Origin: a bacterium
Lineage (GTDB): Bacteria > Desulfobacterota > Anaeroferrophillalia > Anaeroferrophillales > Anaeroferrophillaceae
Direction: 5' to 3'
DNA length: 9,560 nt
NCBI GenBank assembly: GCA_029940125.1
Contig: JAOZRP010000066.1
Location: 1-9,560, forward strand
Shown piece by piece: positions 1 through 6,331 of this stretch. The first letter of the stretch is position 1; each line of letters starts with the position of its first letter. A model generated the notes under the pieces. That model did not search any database, had not been told where the DNA came from, and worked only from the letters and a program-made list of their open reading frames with translations. Both the position numbers and the translations under genes were made by a program.

Positions 1-10
1 TAAGGCACTA
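1..10 (+). repeat. Third copy of the TAAGGCACTA 10-mer
   Basis: This copy lies at the extreme left edge, inside the open frame that precedes ribE, and is identical over ten bases to the copy at 9418-9427. Its left context is cut off by the window, so its true length cannot be judged. Confidence 0.45.
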
Positions 11-121
11 ACCCGCCTGGCTAATTTTACCGAACCGGGAAGAGGAATGGCATTATGCCCTGCTGTCCTGGAAGGTCATGGCTGCGGGGAGCCTGTTGTT
101 AAACGGCGGGACGATCAGTAA
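2..121 (+). CDS. 3' end of an upstream gene, partial (ribD by position only)
   Basis: An open frame enters from the left edge and gives 39 codons, beginning K-A-L-T-R-L and ending V-V-K-R-R-D-D-Q. Its TAA stop at 119-121 overlaps the ribE ATG at 121-123 (TAATG), a layout typical of translationally coupled genes. The other two + frames contain stops in the first 25 bases. In related operons the gene before ribE is usually ribD (deaminase/reductase), and the residues G-E-P-V-V near the end vaguely recall the G-E-D-hydrophobic ending of RibD reductase domains. That resemblance is too weak to prove identity. It could instead be an unrelated gene end or a short chance frame. Confidence 0.4.
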   Translation, partial: KALTRLANFTEPGRGMALCPAVLEGHGCGEPVVKRRDDQ

Positions 122-771
122 TGTTCACTGGCATTATCGAAGAAATTGGAGTGGTTGACTCTATCTCCGTTGAACAGTCATCGGGAAGCCTGGGCGTCAA
201 AGCCAAAGCAATCCTGGATGACTGCCGGCTGGGAGACAGCATTGCCGTCAACGGCGTCTGTCTCACCGTCTGTCGCCGTGAGCGGCAGGTTCTTTATTTT
301 GACGTTTCTCCCGAAACCTTCCGCCGCTCAAATCTCGGTACCCTGCAGCGCCGCGATCAGGTCAACCTTGAACGGGCCATGGCGGCAAACGGCCGCTTCG
401 GCGGCCACTTGGTTTCCGGCCACATCGACGGAACCGGCGAAATCACCTCCCGGGTCAGGGAAGCCAACGCCGTTCTTTTCACTTTCTCAACCCCTTCTGA
501 GATCAGCCGGTTCATGGTTGAAAAAGGCTCCATTGCCGTTGACGGCATCAGCCTTACCATCACCAGCTGCGACCGGGAAAGCTTTTCGGTTGCCGTGGTT
601 CCCCATACGTTACAGCAAACCATCCTGGAGCACAAACAGCCGGGACAAACCGTCAACCTGGAAATTGACCAGGTGGCGAAATATATTTATGCGTTCATGC
701 AGGCGGAAAAGGTGCCCCGGGAAGAAAGCTCCATCAACGAAAATTTTTTAAAAAAGCATGGATTCGCCTGA
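121..771 (+). CDS. ribE: Riboflavin synthase alpha subunit
   Basis: The enzyme dismutates two molecules of 6,7-dimethyl-8-ribityllumazine into riboflavin and 5-amino-6-ribitylaminouracil, the last step of riboflavin synthesis, in the cytoplasm. The 216-residue length is normal for the trimeric alpha type. It is built from two homologous lumazine-binding barrels. The N-terminal signature M-F-T-G-I-I-E-E is at residues 1-8, N-G-V-C-L-T-V at 44-50, V-N-L-E-R-A at 81-86, and G-G-H-L-V-S-G-H-I-D-G at 94-104. The second barrel repeats D-G-I-S-L-T-I at 141-147 and V-N-L-E-I-D with A-K-Y near the end (178-188). The start is fixed by this N-terminus. The Shine-Dalgarno sequence is weak (GGCGGGA at 105-111), which fits coupling to the upstream frame through the TAATG overlap. 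It is the first complete gene of the ribE-ribBA-ribH-nusB cluster. Confidence 0.96.
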   Translation: MFTGIIEEIGVVDSISVEQSSGSLGVKAKAILDDCRLGDSIAVNGVCLTVCRRERQVLYFDVSPETFRRSNLGTLQRRDQVNLERAMAANGRFGGHLVSGHIDGTGEITSRVREANAVLFTFSTPSEISRFMVEKGSIAVDGISLTITSCDRESFSVAVVPHTLQQTILEHKQPGQTVNLEIDQVAKYIYAFMQAEKVPREESSINENFLKKHGFA

Positions 772-835
772 TAAAAAAGGTTTTCCCTTTATCCAGCGCG
801 GGCATGACAACCTTTAAACAAACACGTGGAATATT

Positions 836-2074
836 ATGGTTATTGCAAAAATTGAAGATGCTTTACAAGATATCAAGGCCGGGAAAATGGTTATCCTGGT
901 TGACGATGAAGACCGGGAAAACGAAGGGGACCTGGTGCTGGCGGCTGAAAAGGTCACCCCTGAAGCGATTAATTTCATGGCCAAGTACGCCCGGGGCCTG
1001 ATCTGTCTCAGCCTGACCGAGGAACGGGCGGATTATCTCAACCTGCCGCCCATGGTTTCCGACAACACCTCCAGTTTTCAGACCGCCTTCACCATTTCCA
1101 TTGAAGCCCGACGTGGGGTCACCACCGGCATATCGGCGGCTGACCGGGCCAAAACGGTGCTCACCGCCATCGACGACGCCGCCGGCCCTCACGATTTAAA
1201 CCGCCCGGGGCATATCTTTCCCCTGCGGGCCCGCAAGGGCGGGGTGCTGGTGCGCACCGGTCAGACCGAGGGTTCTGTCGATTTGGCCAGGCTCGCGGGC
1301 CTGAAGCCTTACGGCGTGATCTGCGAAATCATGAACGACGACGGGACCATGGCCCGCATGCCTCAGCTGCAGGAATTTGCCCGGGAACATGAACTGAAAA
1401 TCATTTCCATCGCCGACATCATCGCCTACCGCATGCGGAAGGAATCCCTGGTACGCAAGGCGGTCCAGGCCCATCTGCCCACTCGCTATGGTGATTTTGA
1501 AATCATCGTCTACGAAAACGACGTGGATAAACTGGATCACCTGGCCCTGATCAAGGGCGAGCTTGACGGCGACACCCCCACCCTGGTCAGGGTTCATTCC
1601 GAGTGTTTTACCGGCGACACCCTGGGCTCCCTGCGCTGCGACTGCGCCGACCAACTGCACTCAGCCATGGAAATGATTGAAAAGGAAGGACGGGGGGTCC
1701 TCCTTTACATGCGCCAGGAAGGCCGGGGCATCGGGCTGGTGAACAAACTGAGGGCTTACTGCCTGCAGGAACATGGGCGGGATACGGTCGAAGCCAACGA
1801 AGAACTGGGTTTCAAACCGGATCTGCGTGACTACGGCATCGGGGCCCAGATGCTGGCAGACCTGGGTTTGAAAAAAATCCGCCTGATCACCAACAATCCC
1901 ACCAAAATCATTGGCCTGCAGGGATATGGCATTGAGGTGGTGGAACGGGTGCCAATGGAAATTGAGCCCAACGAGATCAACCTGGGCTACCTGAAAACCA
2001 AATGCGAAAAAATGGGGCACATGCTTCACCTCATGGAAAAAGACGAACAAGGCAACACTCAACAAGGAAAGTAA
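836..2074 (+). CDS. ribBA: Bifunctional DHBP synthase / GTP cyclohydrolase II
   Basis: This 412-residue protein supplies both precursors of the lumazine ring. The N-terminal half (about 1-205) is of the type that makes 3,4-dihydroxy-2-butanone 4-phosphate from ribulose 5-phosphate. It has the acidic loop D-D-E-D-R-E-N-E-G-D at 23-32, T-G-I-S-A-A-D-R at 97-104 and R-P-G-H at 123-126. The C-terminal half (about 206-400) opens GTP. It keeps the zinc cysteines C257, C268 and C270 in C-F-T-G-D-(5)-R-C-D-C, the R-Q-E-G-R-G-I-G loop at 293-300 and T-N-N-P-T-K at 352-357. One oddity stands out: G-Q-T-E-G at 142-146 has Gln143 where E. coli RibB has metal ligand His153. The ATG at 836 follows a 64-base gap with only a weak GGA upstream. 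The stop lies two bases before ribH, so the two are probably coupled. Confidence 0.95.
   Translation: MVIAKIEDALQDIKAGKMVILVDDEDRENEGDLVLAAEKVTPEAINFMAKYARGLICLSLTEERADYLNLPPMVSDNTSSFQTAFTISIEARRGVTTGISAADRAKTVLTAIDDAAGPHDLNRPGHIFPLRARKGGVLVRTGQTEGSVDLARLAGLKPYGVICEIMNDDGTMARMPQLQEFAREHELKIISIADIIAYRMRKESLVRKAVQAHLPTRYGDFEIIVYENDVDKLDHLALIKGELDGDTPTLVRVHSECFTGDTLGSLRCDCADQLHSAMEMIEKEGRGVLLYMRQEGRGIGLVNKLRAYCLQEHGRDTVEANEELGFKPDLRDYGIGAQMLADLGLKKIRLITNNPTKIIGLQGYGIEVVERVPMEIEPNEINLGYLKTKCEKMGHMLHLMEKDEQGNTQQGK
2064..2070 (+). promoter_or_regulatory. Ribosome binding site that decides the ribH start
   Basis: AAGGAAA lies six bases before the ATG at 2077 and inside the last codons of ribBA. It supports the short 155-residue RibH over the in-frame upstream ATG at 2002 and suggests ribosomes finishing ribBA restart here. 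Confidence 0.7.
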
Positions 2075-2076
2075 CC

Positions 2077-2544
2077 ATGGCACAGTACATCGAAGGAAAT
2101 CTTCACCAAGGCAAAGAATACCGCATTGCGCTGGTAACCAGTCGTTTTAACAGCTTTATTACCGAGCGCCTGCTGGAAGGGGCTTTGGACGCCCTGCAGC
2201 GCCATGGCGTCAATCCCGATTCCTGCCAGGTATACCGCATCCCTGGCGCCTTTGAAATTCCCCTGGTGGCCAAAAAACTGGCCAAAAGCGGGAAATTTGA
2301 CGGCATTATCTGCCTGGGAGCAGTGATCAAGGGTGACACGCCTCATTTTGACTATGTTTCTGCAGAGGTGAGCAAGGGCATTGCCCAGACGTCACTGGAA
2401 ACCGAACTGCCCATTTCATTCGGCATCCTGACCACCAACAATGTTGAACAGGCCATTGAAAGGGCGGGAACCAAGGCCGGCAACAAAGGCTGGGACGCCG
2501 CCGTCAGCCTGCTGGAAACCATTGATCTTTTGCATCACATTTGA
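2077..2544 (+). CDS. ribH: 6,7-dimethyl-8-ribityllumazine synthase
   Basis: Lumazine synthase condenses 5-amino-6-ribitylaminouracil with DHBP, feeding riboflavin synthase. The 155-residue length is standard, and the family usually forms pentamers or 60-subunit shells. Visible signatures are S-R-F-N at 22-25, P-G-A-F-E-I-P at 56-62, G-A-V-I-K-G-D-T-P-H-F at 81-91 with the likely catalytic His90, and the phosphate-site region A-I-E-R-A-G at 126-131 followed by G-N-K-G. An in-frame ATG at 2002 exists but lies inside ribBA and would add 25 residues foreign to the family. The ATG at 2077 is preferred because AAGGAAA at 2064-2070 sits at good spacing and the protein then begins as known family members do. 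Confidence 0.96.
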   Translation: MAQYIEGNLHQGKEYRIALVTSRFNSFITERLLEGALDALQRHGVNPDSCQVYRIPGAFEIPLVAKKLAKSGKFDGIICLGAVIKGDTPHFDYVSAEVSKGIAQTSLETELPISFGILTTNNVEQAIERAGTKAGNKGWDAAVSLLETIDLLHHI

Positions 2545-2574
2545 TCCATCTGCCGAGAAGAAACCTGAATCCCC

Positions 2575-3015
2575 ATGACCAGCAGCCGAAGGAAAGCCCG
2601 GGAATTTTCCCTGCAGATGCTCTACATGTTGGATATTACCGGGGAAGAAGATTTTCGTTCCTGCCTGGAAGTCTATTGGGATACTTTCGGGCAGTCCAAG
2701 GACAGCCGGCCGTTCGCCAACCAGTTGACCCTGGGCGTCATCAAACATCTCAAGGAAATTGACCAGGCCATTGGCAGCTGTTCCCACAACTGGAAATTGA
2801 ACCGCATGTCTTACGTGGACCGCAATATCCTGCGCCTGGCGGTTTACGAACTGCTCTACTGCCCCGACATCCCGCCGAAAGTATCCATCAATGAAGCCAT
2901 TGAAATCAGCAAACGCTACGGAGACAAGGATTCCGGGGCCTTCATTAATGGCATTCTGGACCAGATTTTTCAACAGCAACTGAAAAAACAACCGGCCATA
3001 GACAAGCGGGATTAA
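2575..3015 (+). CDS. nusB: Transcription antitermination factor NusB
   Basis: NusB is an all-helical RNA-binding protein. With NusE (ribosomal protein S10) it recognises boxA in rRNA leaders and helps prevent premature termination. The 146-residue length is usual. The family's opening R-R-K-A-R-E-F-S-L-Q-M-L-Y is at residues 5-17. The central R-M-S-Y-V-D-R-N-I-L-R-L-A at 77-89 and the closing P-K-V-S-I-N-E-A-I-E (101-110) through K-R-Y-G and F-I-N-G-I-L-D (123-129) are textbook NusB. The ATG at 2575 is 30 bases after ribH; the only upstream purine stretch is GAGAAGAA around 2554-2561, so the ribosome site is modest. Linkage of nusB to ribH is widespread in bacteria and probably reflects a shared transcript. 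Confidence 0.96.
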   Translation: MTSSRRKAREFSLQMLYMLDITGEEDFRSCLEVYWDTFGQSKDSRPFANQLTLGVIKHLKEIDQAIGSCSHNWKLNRMSYVDRNILRLAVYELLYCPDIPPKVSINEAIEISKRYGDKDSGAFINGILDQIFQQQLKKQPAIDKRD

Positions 3016-3080
3016 TCGTCTTGTGTTCATCAGGAAGCAAACCGGTTCAGGTAATCACCGCGGAAAAATATTTGCCTGAG

Positions 3081-3136
3081 GTTCCCAGCCTTTCCCGTTT
3101 TTTGTCCTTCTTTCTGTCCTTTCATTCAACTTTCCT
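3081..3136 (+). other. Pyrimidine-rich intergenic tract
   Basis: About 56 bases between nusB and the kinase promoter are overwhelmingly C and T on the + strand, including a T6 run at 3098-3103 and two near copies of TGTCCTT. No stable hairpin directly precedes the T-run. It may be a site for factor-dependent termination after nusB, or simply spacer sequence. No function is demonstrated. Confidence 0.4.
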
Positions 3137-3154
3137 GAAAAAAACAATAAATAC

Positions 3155-3182
3155 TTTACAGATTTTTTTACTGTGTTATTGT
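3155..3182 (+). promoter_or_regulatory. Candidate sigma70-type promoter for the kinase pair
   Basis: TTTACA at 3155-3160 (five of six to TTGACA) is followed after 16 bases by TATTGT at 3177-3182 (four of six to TATAAT). An A-rich stretch at 3138-3153 directly upstream of the -35 resembles an UP element. Transcription would start near 3189, leaving a leader of roughly 70 bases before the ATG at 3262. An alternative -10, TAAAAT at 3184-3189, matches better by sequence but lies too far from this -35. Confidence 0.5.
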
Positions 3183-3249
3183 CTAAAATATACATGATGT
3201 GAAAAACTTCTCACAACCGCTATTGATGGGGGCCGGTTTCGGCCCCGCC

Positions 3250-3256
3250 GAGGGGA
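3250..3256 (+). promoter_or_regulatory. Ribosome binding site that decides the kinase start
   Basis: GAGGGGA sits five bases before the ATG at 3262. The in-frame GTG at 3199 and ATG at 3226 have no comparable purine stretch, and the residues they would add do not look like a PAS domain. This sets the protein at 519 residues. Confidence 0.65.
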
Positions 3257-3261
3257 ACCAC

Positions 3262-4821
3262 ATGCAGCTACCTGACAAACAGCAAGACTACCTGATCCGG
3301 GCGGTTCACGCCTTCAAGCGAAAGTTGTTCGTCATCTCTCTGGACTTCAAAATCCTGGCGGTCAACGAACAGGGACTGAACGACCTTGATGATACAGACT
3401 TTATCGGGCAATATTGCTATAAGCAGTTCCGCAACCTGGAAAGTCCCTGCGAATACTGCCCCGTCGTGGAATCCCTGAAGACCCGTATTCCCACCTTTCT
3501 TGGCAGTCACAATATTTCCCAGGAAAAAATTGCCTGCATTTTCAGTTACCCCATCTTTTCCAATGGTGAAATAGACGCCGTGGTGGTCGTGGATTTTGAT
3601 CTTCCGGTCCAGGTCTGGCTGGAAGAGCAAATGAGCCAATCCAGCACCTTTCTGCACAACCTCCTGCTCAGCTCGGTGGATGGCGTGGTAGCCGCCGACA
3701 CAACCGGAAAACTGCTTATCTTCAACCATTCGGTTTCAGAAATCCTGGGCTATGATACCGATGAAGCCCTTGAACAGCTTAACGTCAGGGACATCTACGT
3801 TGATGAAAACGAGGCATCTGATGTCATGAAAAGACTTCGCAGTGAAAAATATGGCGGCAAGGGAAAATTGAAAGCCCACCATGTTAACCTGCGGGGAAAA
3901 AACGGCGAATCAATTCCAGTCAGACTCAACGCTTCCATTGTCTATAAAGATGATCGGGAAGTGGCTACCATCGGTTTTTTCCGGGATCTGCGTGAAACCA
4001 TAGAAATGGAAAAGGAGCTGGAAAAAACTCAGCACCAGCTGCTGCAATCGGAAAAAATGGCCTCGCTCGGCAAACTGGCAGCCGGGGTGGCACACCAGCT
4101 CAACAACCCCCTGGGAGGCATTATCCTCTTTACCAAATTAATCATGGAGGAAAACGACCTCTCGGACGCGATCCAGGAGGATTTACAGCGCATCTTGAGA
4201 GACGCGGAACGATGCCGGGATACGGTCAAGGAGTTGCTGGAATTCTCACGCCAAACCCGCCAGTTTATGCAGCCCTGCGATATTAACAAGGCGATCAATC
4301 GCACGATGTTCCTGCTTGAAAGCCAGCCCATTTTTCAAAACATTGAAATTGTAAAAAACCTGGCGGAAAACCTGCCGCAGGTAAAAGCCGATGTTCAGCA
4401 GTTAAACCATATGTTAATGAATATTATTCTTAACGCCGTTGACGCGATGGAGGGAAAAGGGAAATTGATCATCAGCACCCGCCTGCCGGTGGCCGGCGAA
4501 CGGGTGTATCAAGAAGATGATGACACCCCGGTGCTGGAATATCCCTTTTGCTGGCTGCCATCACATGGCAATCGCCTGTGTATTGAAATCTCTGACACCG
4601 GCCCCGGCATCCCTCCGGAAATTTTACCCCAGATTTTCGATCCCTTCTTTACCACCAAGGAGGAAGGCAAGGGAACGGGATTGGGGTTAAGCATGGTTTA
4701 CAGCATTATCGAAAATCACGGTGGTAATATTATCGTCAAGAGCAAACCCGGCAAGGGTACAACATTCATTGTAACCCTCCCACTGACAACCCAGGAAATA
4801 GCAGGAGAGAAGGATGAATAA
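3262..4821 (+). CDS. Soluble PAS-PAS sensor histidine kinase
   Basis: A 519-residue cytoplasmic kinase with no signal peptide or membrane segment, so it should sense an internal cue. PAS1 spans about 10-115 and carries C52, a P-C-E-Y-C-P motif (C63, C66) and C92. PAS2 covers about 130-245, with L-G-Y-D near 162-165. A short coiled coil leads into HisKA, where the phosphoacceptor is His278 in V-A-H-Q-L-N-N-P-L. The ATPase domain has an N-box around Asn391, G1 D-T-G-P-G at 445-449, the F-box F-D-P-F-F and G2 G-K-G-T-G-L-G-L. An acidic insert of roughly 25 residues separates N-box and G1. The residue after His278 is Gln, where Glu is commoner. The gene overlaps the next by eight bases and is likely co-transcribed with it. 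The specific signal and target are unknown. Confidence 0.88.
   Translation: MQLPDKQQDYLIRAVHAFKRKLFVISLDFKILAVNEQGLNDLDDTDFIGQYCYKQFRNLESPCEYCPVVESLKTRIPTFLGSHNISQEKIACIFSYPIFSNGEIDAVVVVDFDLPVQVWLEEQMSQSSTFLHNLLLSSVDGVVAADTTGKLLIFNHSVSEILGYDTDEALEQLNVRDIYVDENEASDVMKRLRSEKYGGKGKLKAHHVNLRGKNGESIPVRLNASIVYKDDREVATIGFFRDLRETIEMEKELEKTQHQLLQSEKMASLGKLAAGVAHQLNNPLGGIILFTKLIMEENDLSDAIQEDLQRILRDAERCRDTVKELLEFSRQTRQFMQPCDINKAINRTMFLLESQPIFQNIEIVKNLAENLPQVKADVQQLNHMLMNIILNAVDAMEGKGKLIISTRLPVAGERVYQEDDDTPVLEYPFCWLPSHGNRLCIEISDTGPGIPPEILPQIFDPFFTTKEEGKGTGLGLSMVYSIIENHGGNIIVKSKPGKGTTFIVTLPLTTQEIAGEKDE
4803..4807 (+). promoter_or_regulatory. Ribosome binding site of the hybrid kinase
   Basis: AGGAG lies six bases before the ATG at 4814, within the last codons of the first kinase gene. 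The ATG overlaps that gene's TAA (4819-4821), which indicates translational coupling and fixed stoichiometry. Confidence 0.65.
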
Positions 4822-6304
4822 AGAACTCGACCCTTTACACATTCTCGTGGTTGATGATGAACAGGATTTGCGGGATGGTTCCGAACGCATTCTGACCCGC
4901 ATGGGTTTTAAGGTTTCCACCGCCGCCCGCGGTGATGAAGGATTGAAGATTCTGGAAAAAGAACCGGTCGCCATCGTTCTGCTTGACCTTAAAATGCCGG
5001 GCATGGACGGCATGGAAGTTCTCGGCCACATCAAAAAAATCAACGAAGACATTATCGTGATCGTGATCACCGGTTTTGCCACCGTTGAAACCGCCATTGA
5101 GGCCATGAAAAAAGGGGCCTATGATTTCATTCCCAAACCTTTCGAACCGGATCATTTGCGCATTGTCATCCATCGGGCCCAGGAAAAAGTGCAGCTACTG
5201 CAGGAAGCTAAAAAGCTGGAAAAAGAACGGCAAAGAACATTGGCCGATCTTGACGCGGAAAAAAGCCGGACCCGAAGCATCATTGAAGCCCTGCCCAGCG
5301 GCGTGGTGGTCACCAATACCGAAGGCACCGTGGTCCTGATGAATCCGGCGTTTCTCTGGTACCTTGGCCTGGACGCGAATCTCAAGCCGGGAAAGAAAAT
5401 CGAAGAATATATTAACGATAAGGGCTTTTGTAAAATGGTGCGGGATCTGTCTCAAGGCGGGTGTGAAAAGATGAAAGAACCGCCCTCCTACGAGTTTGCC
5501 CTGCCGGACAACAAGTTCCTGCTGGCCGAAGGGCAGGTTATTGCCAACGAGGAAAAGGAATGTTTGGGAGCGGTGGTTATTCTTGTTGACATTACGGCCA
5601 TGAAAGCGCTGGACCGGCTAAAATCCGAGTTCGTTACCAAGGTGTCACATGAACTGCGGTCGCCCCTTTCAACCATCCATGAACAATTGGTCATGGTTGA
5701 AAAGACACCCAACAACGAACAGTACCTTCTCTCCCGGGCCCGGGAAAAAACCCAGGGATTAATATCTTTAATCGGCGATCTGCTTGATCTTTCCCGGATC
5801 GAATCCGGACATATAGGGCAGGAGATGAAGCCGGTGGCCCTGGATGAACTATTGAAAAATATTGTGGATTTCATCCGGACCCAGGCGGAAAGCCGAAATC
5901 AAACCCTGACCCTTGAACTGCCGGACAAGCCATTGCCAAAGATCACGACTGATCACATGGCTCTGGAAACCATTTTCGGCAATCTCATCGCCAATGCCAT
6001 TAAATACACCCAGGAAGGCGGCAAAATTCTGGTAAAAGCCCAGCTGGTTGACGACAACCAGATAAGGGTGGACGTGGAAGACAACGGCTATGGGATAGAA
6101 GCCCGTCAGCTGGATAAGATTTTTGACAAGTTTTTCCGGGTTAAGACAGACAAAACCCGTTACATTACCGGAACCGGCCTGGGCCTGTCCCTGGTTAAAA
6201 CCCTGGTGGATAAAATGGGGGGAAAGATCCTGGTCGAAAGCGAACCGGACCAAGGCAGCACCTTCAGCGTCCTGCTGCCGCTGGAAAGCAAGAAAGAAAA
6301 CTAG
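4814..6304 (+). CDS. Receiver-PAS-histidine kinase hybrid
   Basis: A 496-residue soluble protein. The N-terminal receiver (about 8-122) is intact: acidic pair D14-D15, phosphoacceptor Asp58 in L-L-D-L-K-M-P-G-M-D-G, Thr86 and Lys108 in P-K-P-F. A coiled-coil linker (about 122-155) leads to a PAS domain at about 155-262. The kinase core follows, with phosphoacceptor His279 in V-S-H-E-L-R-S-P-L, N-box with N390 and N394, G1 D-N-G-Y-G at 423-427 and G2 T-G-T-G-L-G-L-S at 452-459. There is no DNA-binding, GGDEF or other output domain. Known architectures of this type let the receiver control the kinase on the same chain. The coupled upstream kinase is the natural candidate to phosphorylate Asp58 (inference). 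The downstream regulator that His279 would serve is not in this window. Confidence 0.88.
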   Translation: MNKELDPLHILVVDDEQDLRDGSERILTRMGFKVSTAARGDEGLKILEKEPVAIVLLDLKMPGMDGMEVLGHIKKINEDIIVIVITGFATVETAIEAMKKGAYDFIPKPFEPDHLRIVIHRAQEKVQLLQEAKKLEKERQRTLADLDAEKSRTRSIIEALPSGVVVTNTEGTVVLMNPAFLWYLGLDANLKPGKKIEEYINDKGFCKMVRDLSQGGCEKMKEPPSYEFALPDNKFLLAEGQVIANEEKECLGAVVILVDITAMKALDRLKSEFVTKVSHELRSPLSTIHEQLVMVEKTPNNEQYLLSRAREKTQGLISLIGDLLDLSRIESGHIGQEMKPVALDELLKNIVDFIRTQAESRNQTLTLELPDKPLPKITTDHMALETIFGNLIANAIKYTQEGGKILVKAQLVDDNQIRVDVEDNGYGIEARQLDKIFDKFFRVKTDKTRYITGTGLGLSLVKTLVDKMGGKILVESEPDQGSTFSVLLPLESKKEN

Positions 6305-6331
6305 AAAAAGAGGGACAGACCCCTATTTTTT
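6305..6331. terminator. Bidirectional terminator between convergent genes
   Basis: The 18 bases between the kinase stop (6304) and the AroE-like stop (6323-6325 on the minus strand) form most of a hairpin. A5 at 6305-6309 pairs with T5 at 6326-6330, and AGGG at 6311-6314 pairs with CCCT at 6321-6324. There is one G/A mismatch and a six-base loop. The right arm ends in T6 for + strand transcripts, and the left arm gives a U5 tail for minus strand transcripts. The hairpin includes the stop codon of the AroE-like gene. Confidence 0.55.

Noticed and set aside
1..120. FMN riboswitch ahead of the riboflavin genes
   Set aside because: No conserved FMN aptamer motifs are visible; if present, it would lie upstream of the first gene, outside this window.
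2002..2076. In-frame upstream ATG for ribH inside ribBA
   Set aside because: It adds 25 residues not seen in lumazine synthases; AAGGAAA supports the ATG at 2077.
1196..2083. Minus-strand open frames opposite ribBA
   Set aside because: They are antisense shadows of a high-quality coding region, with no recognisable protein features or ribosome sites.
3047..3079. Hairpin after nusB (TCAGGTAA with TTGCCTGA) as an intrinsic terminator
   Set aside because: The stem has a wobble pair and a 17-base loop, and the nearest T-run begins 18 bases later, so it lacks the required layout.
3199..3261. Upstream extension of the first kinase from the GTG at 3199 (21 extra residues)
   Set aside because: No ribosome binding site precedes the GTG, and the added residues are not PAS-like. 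GAGGGGA five bases before the ATG at 3262 is much better.
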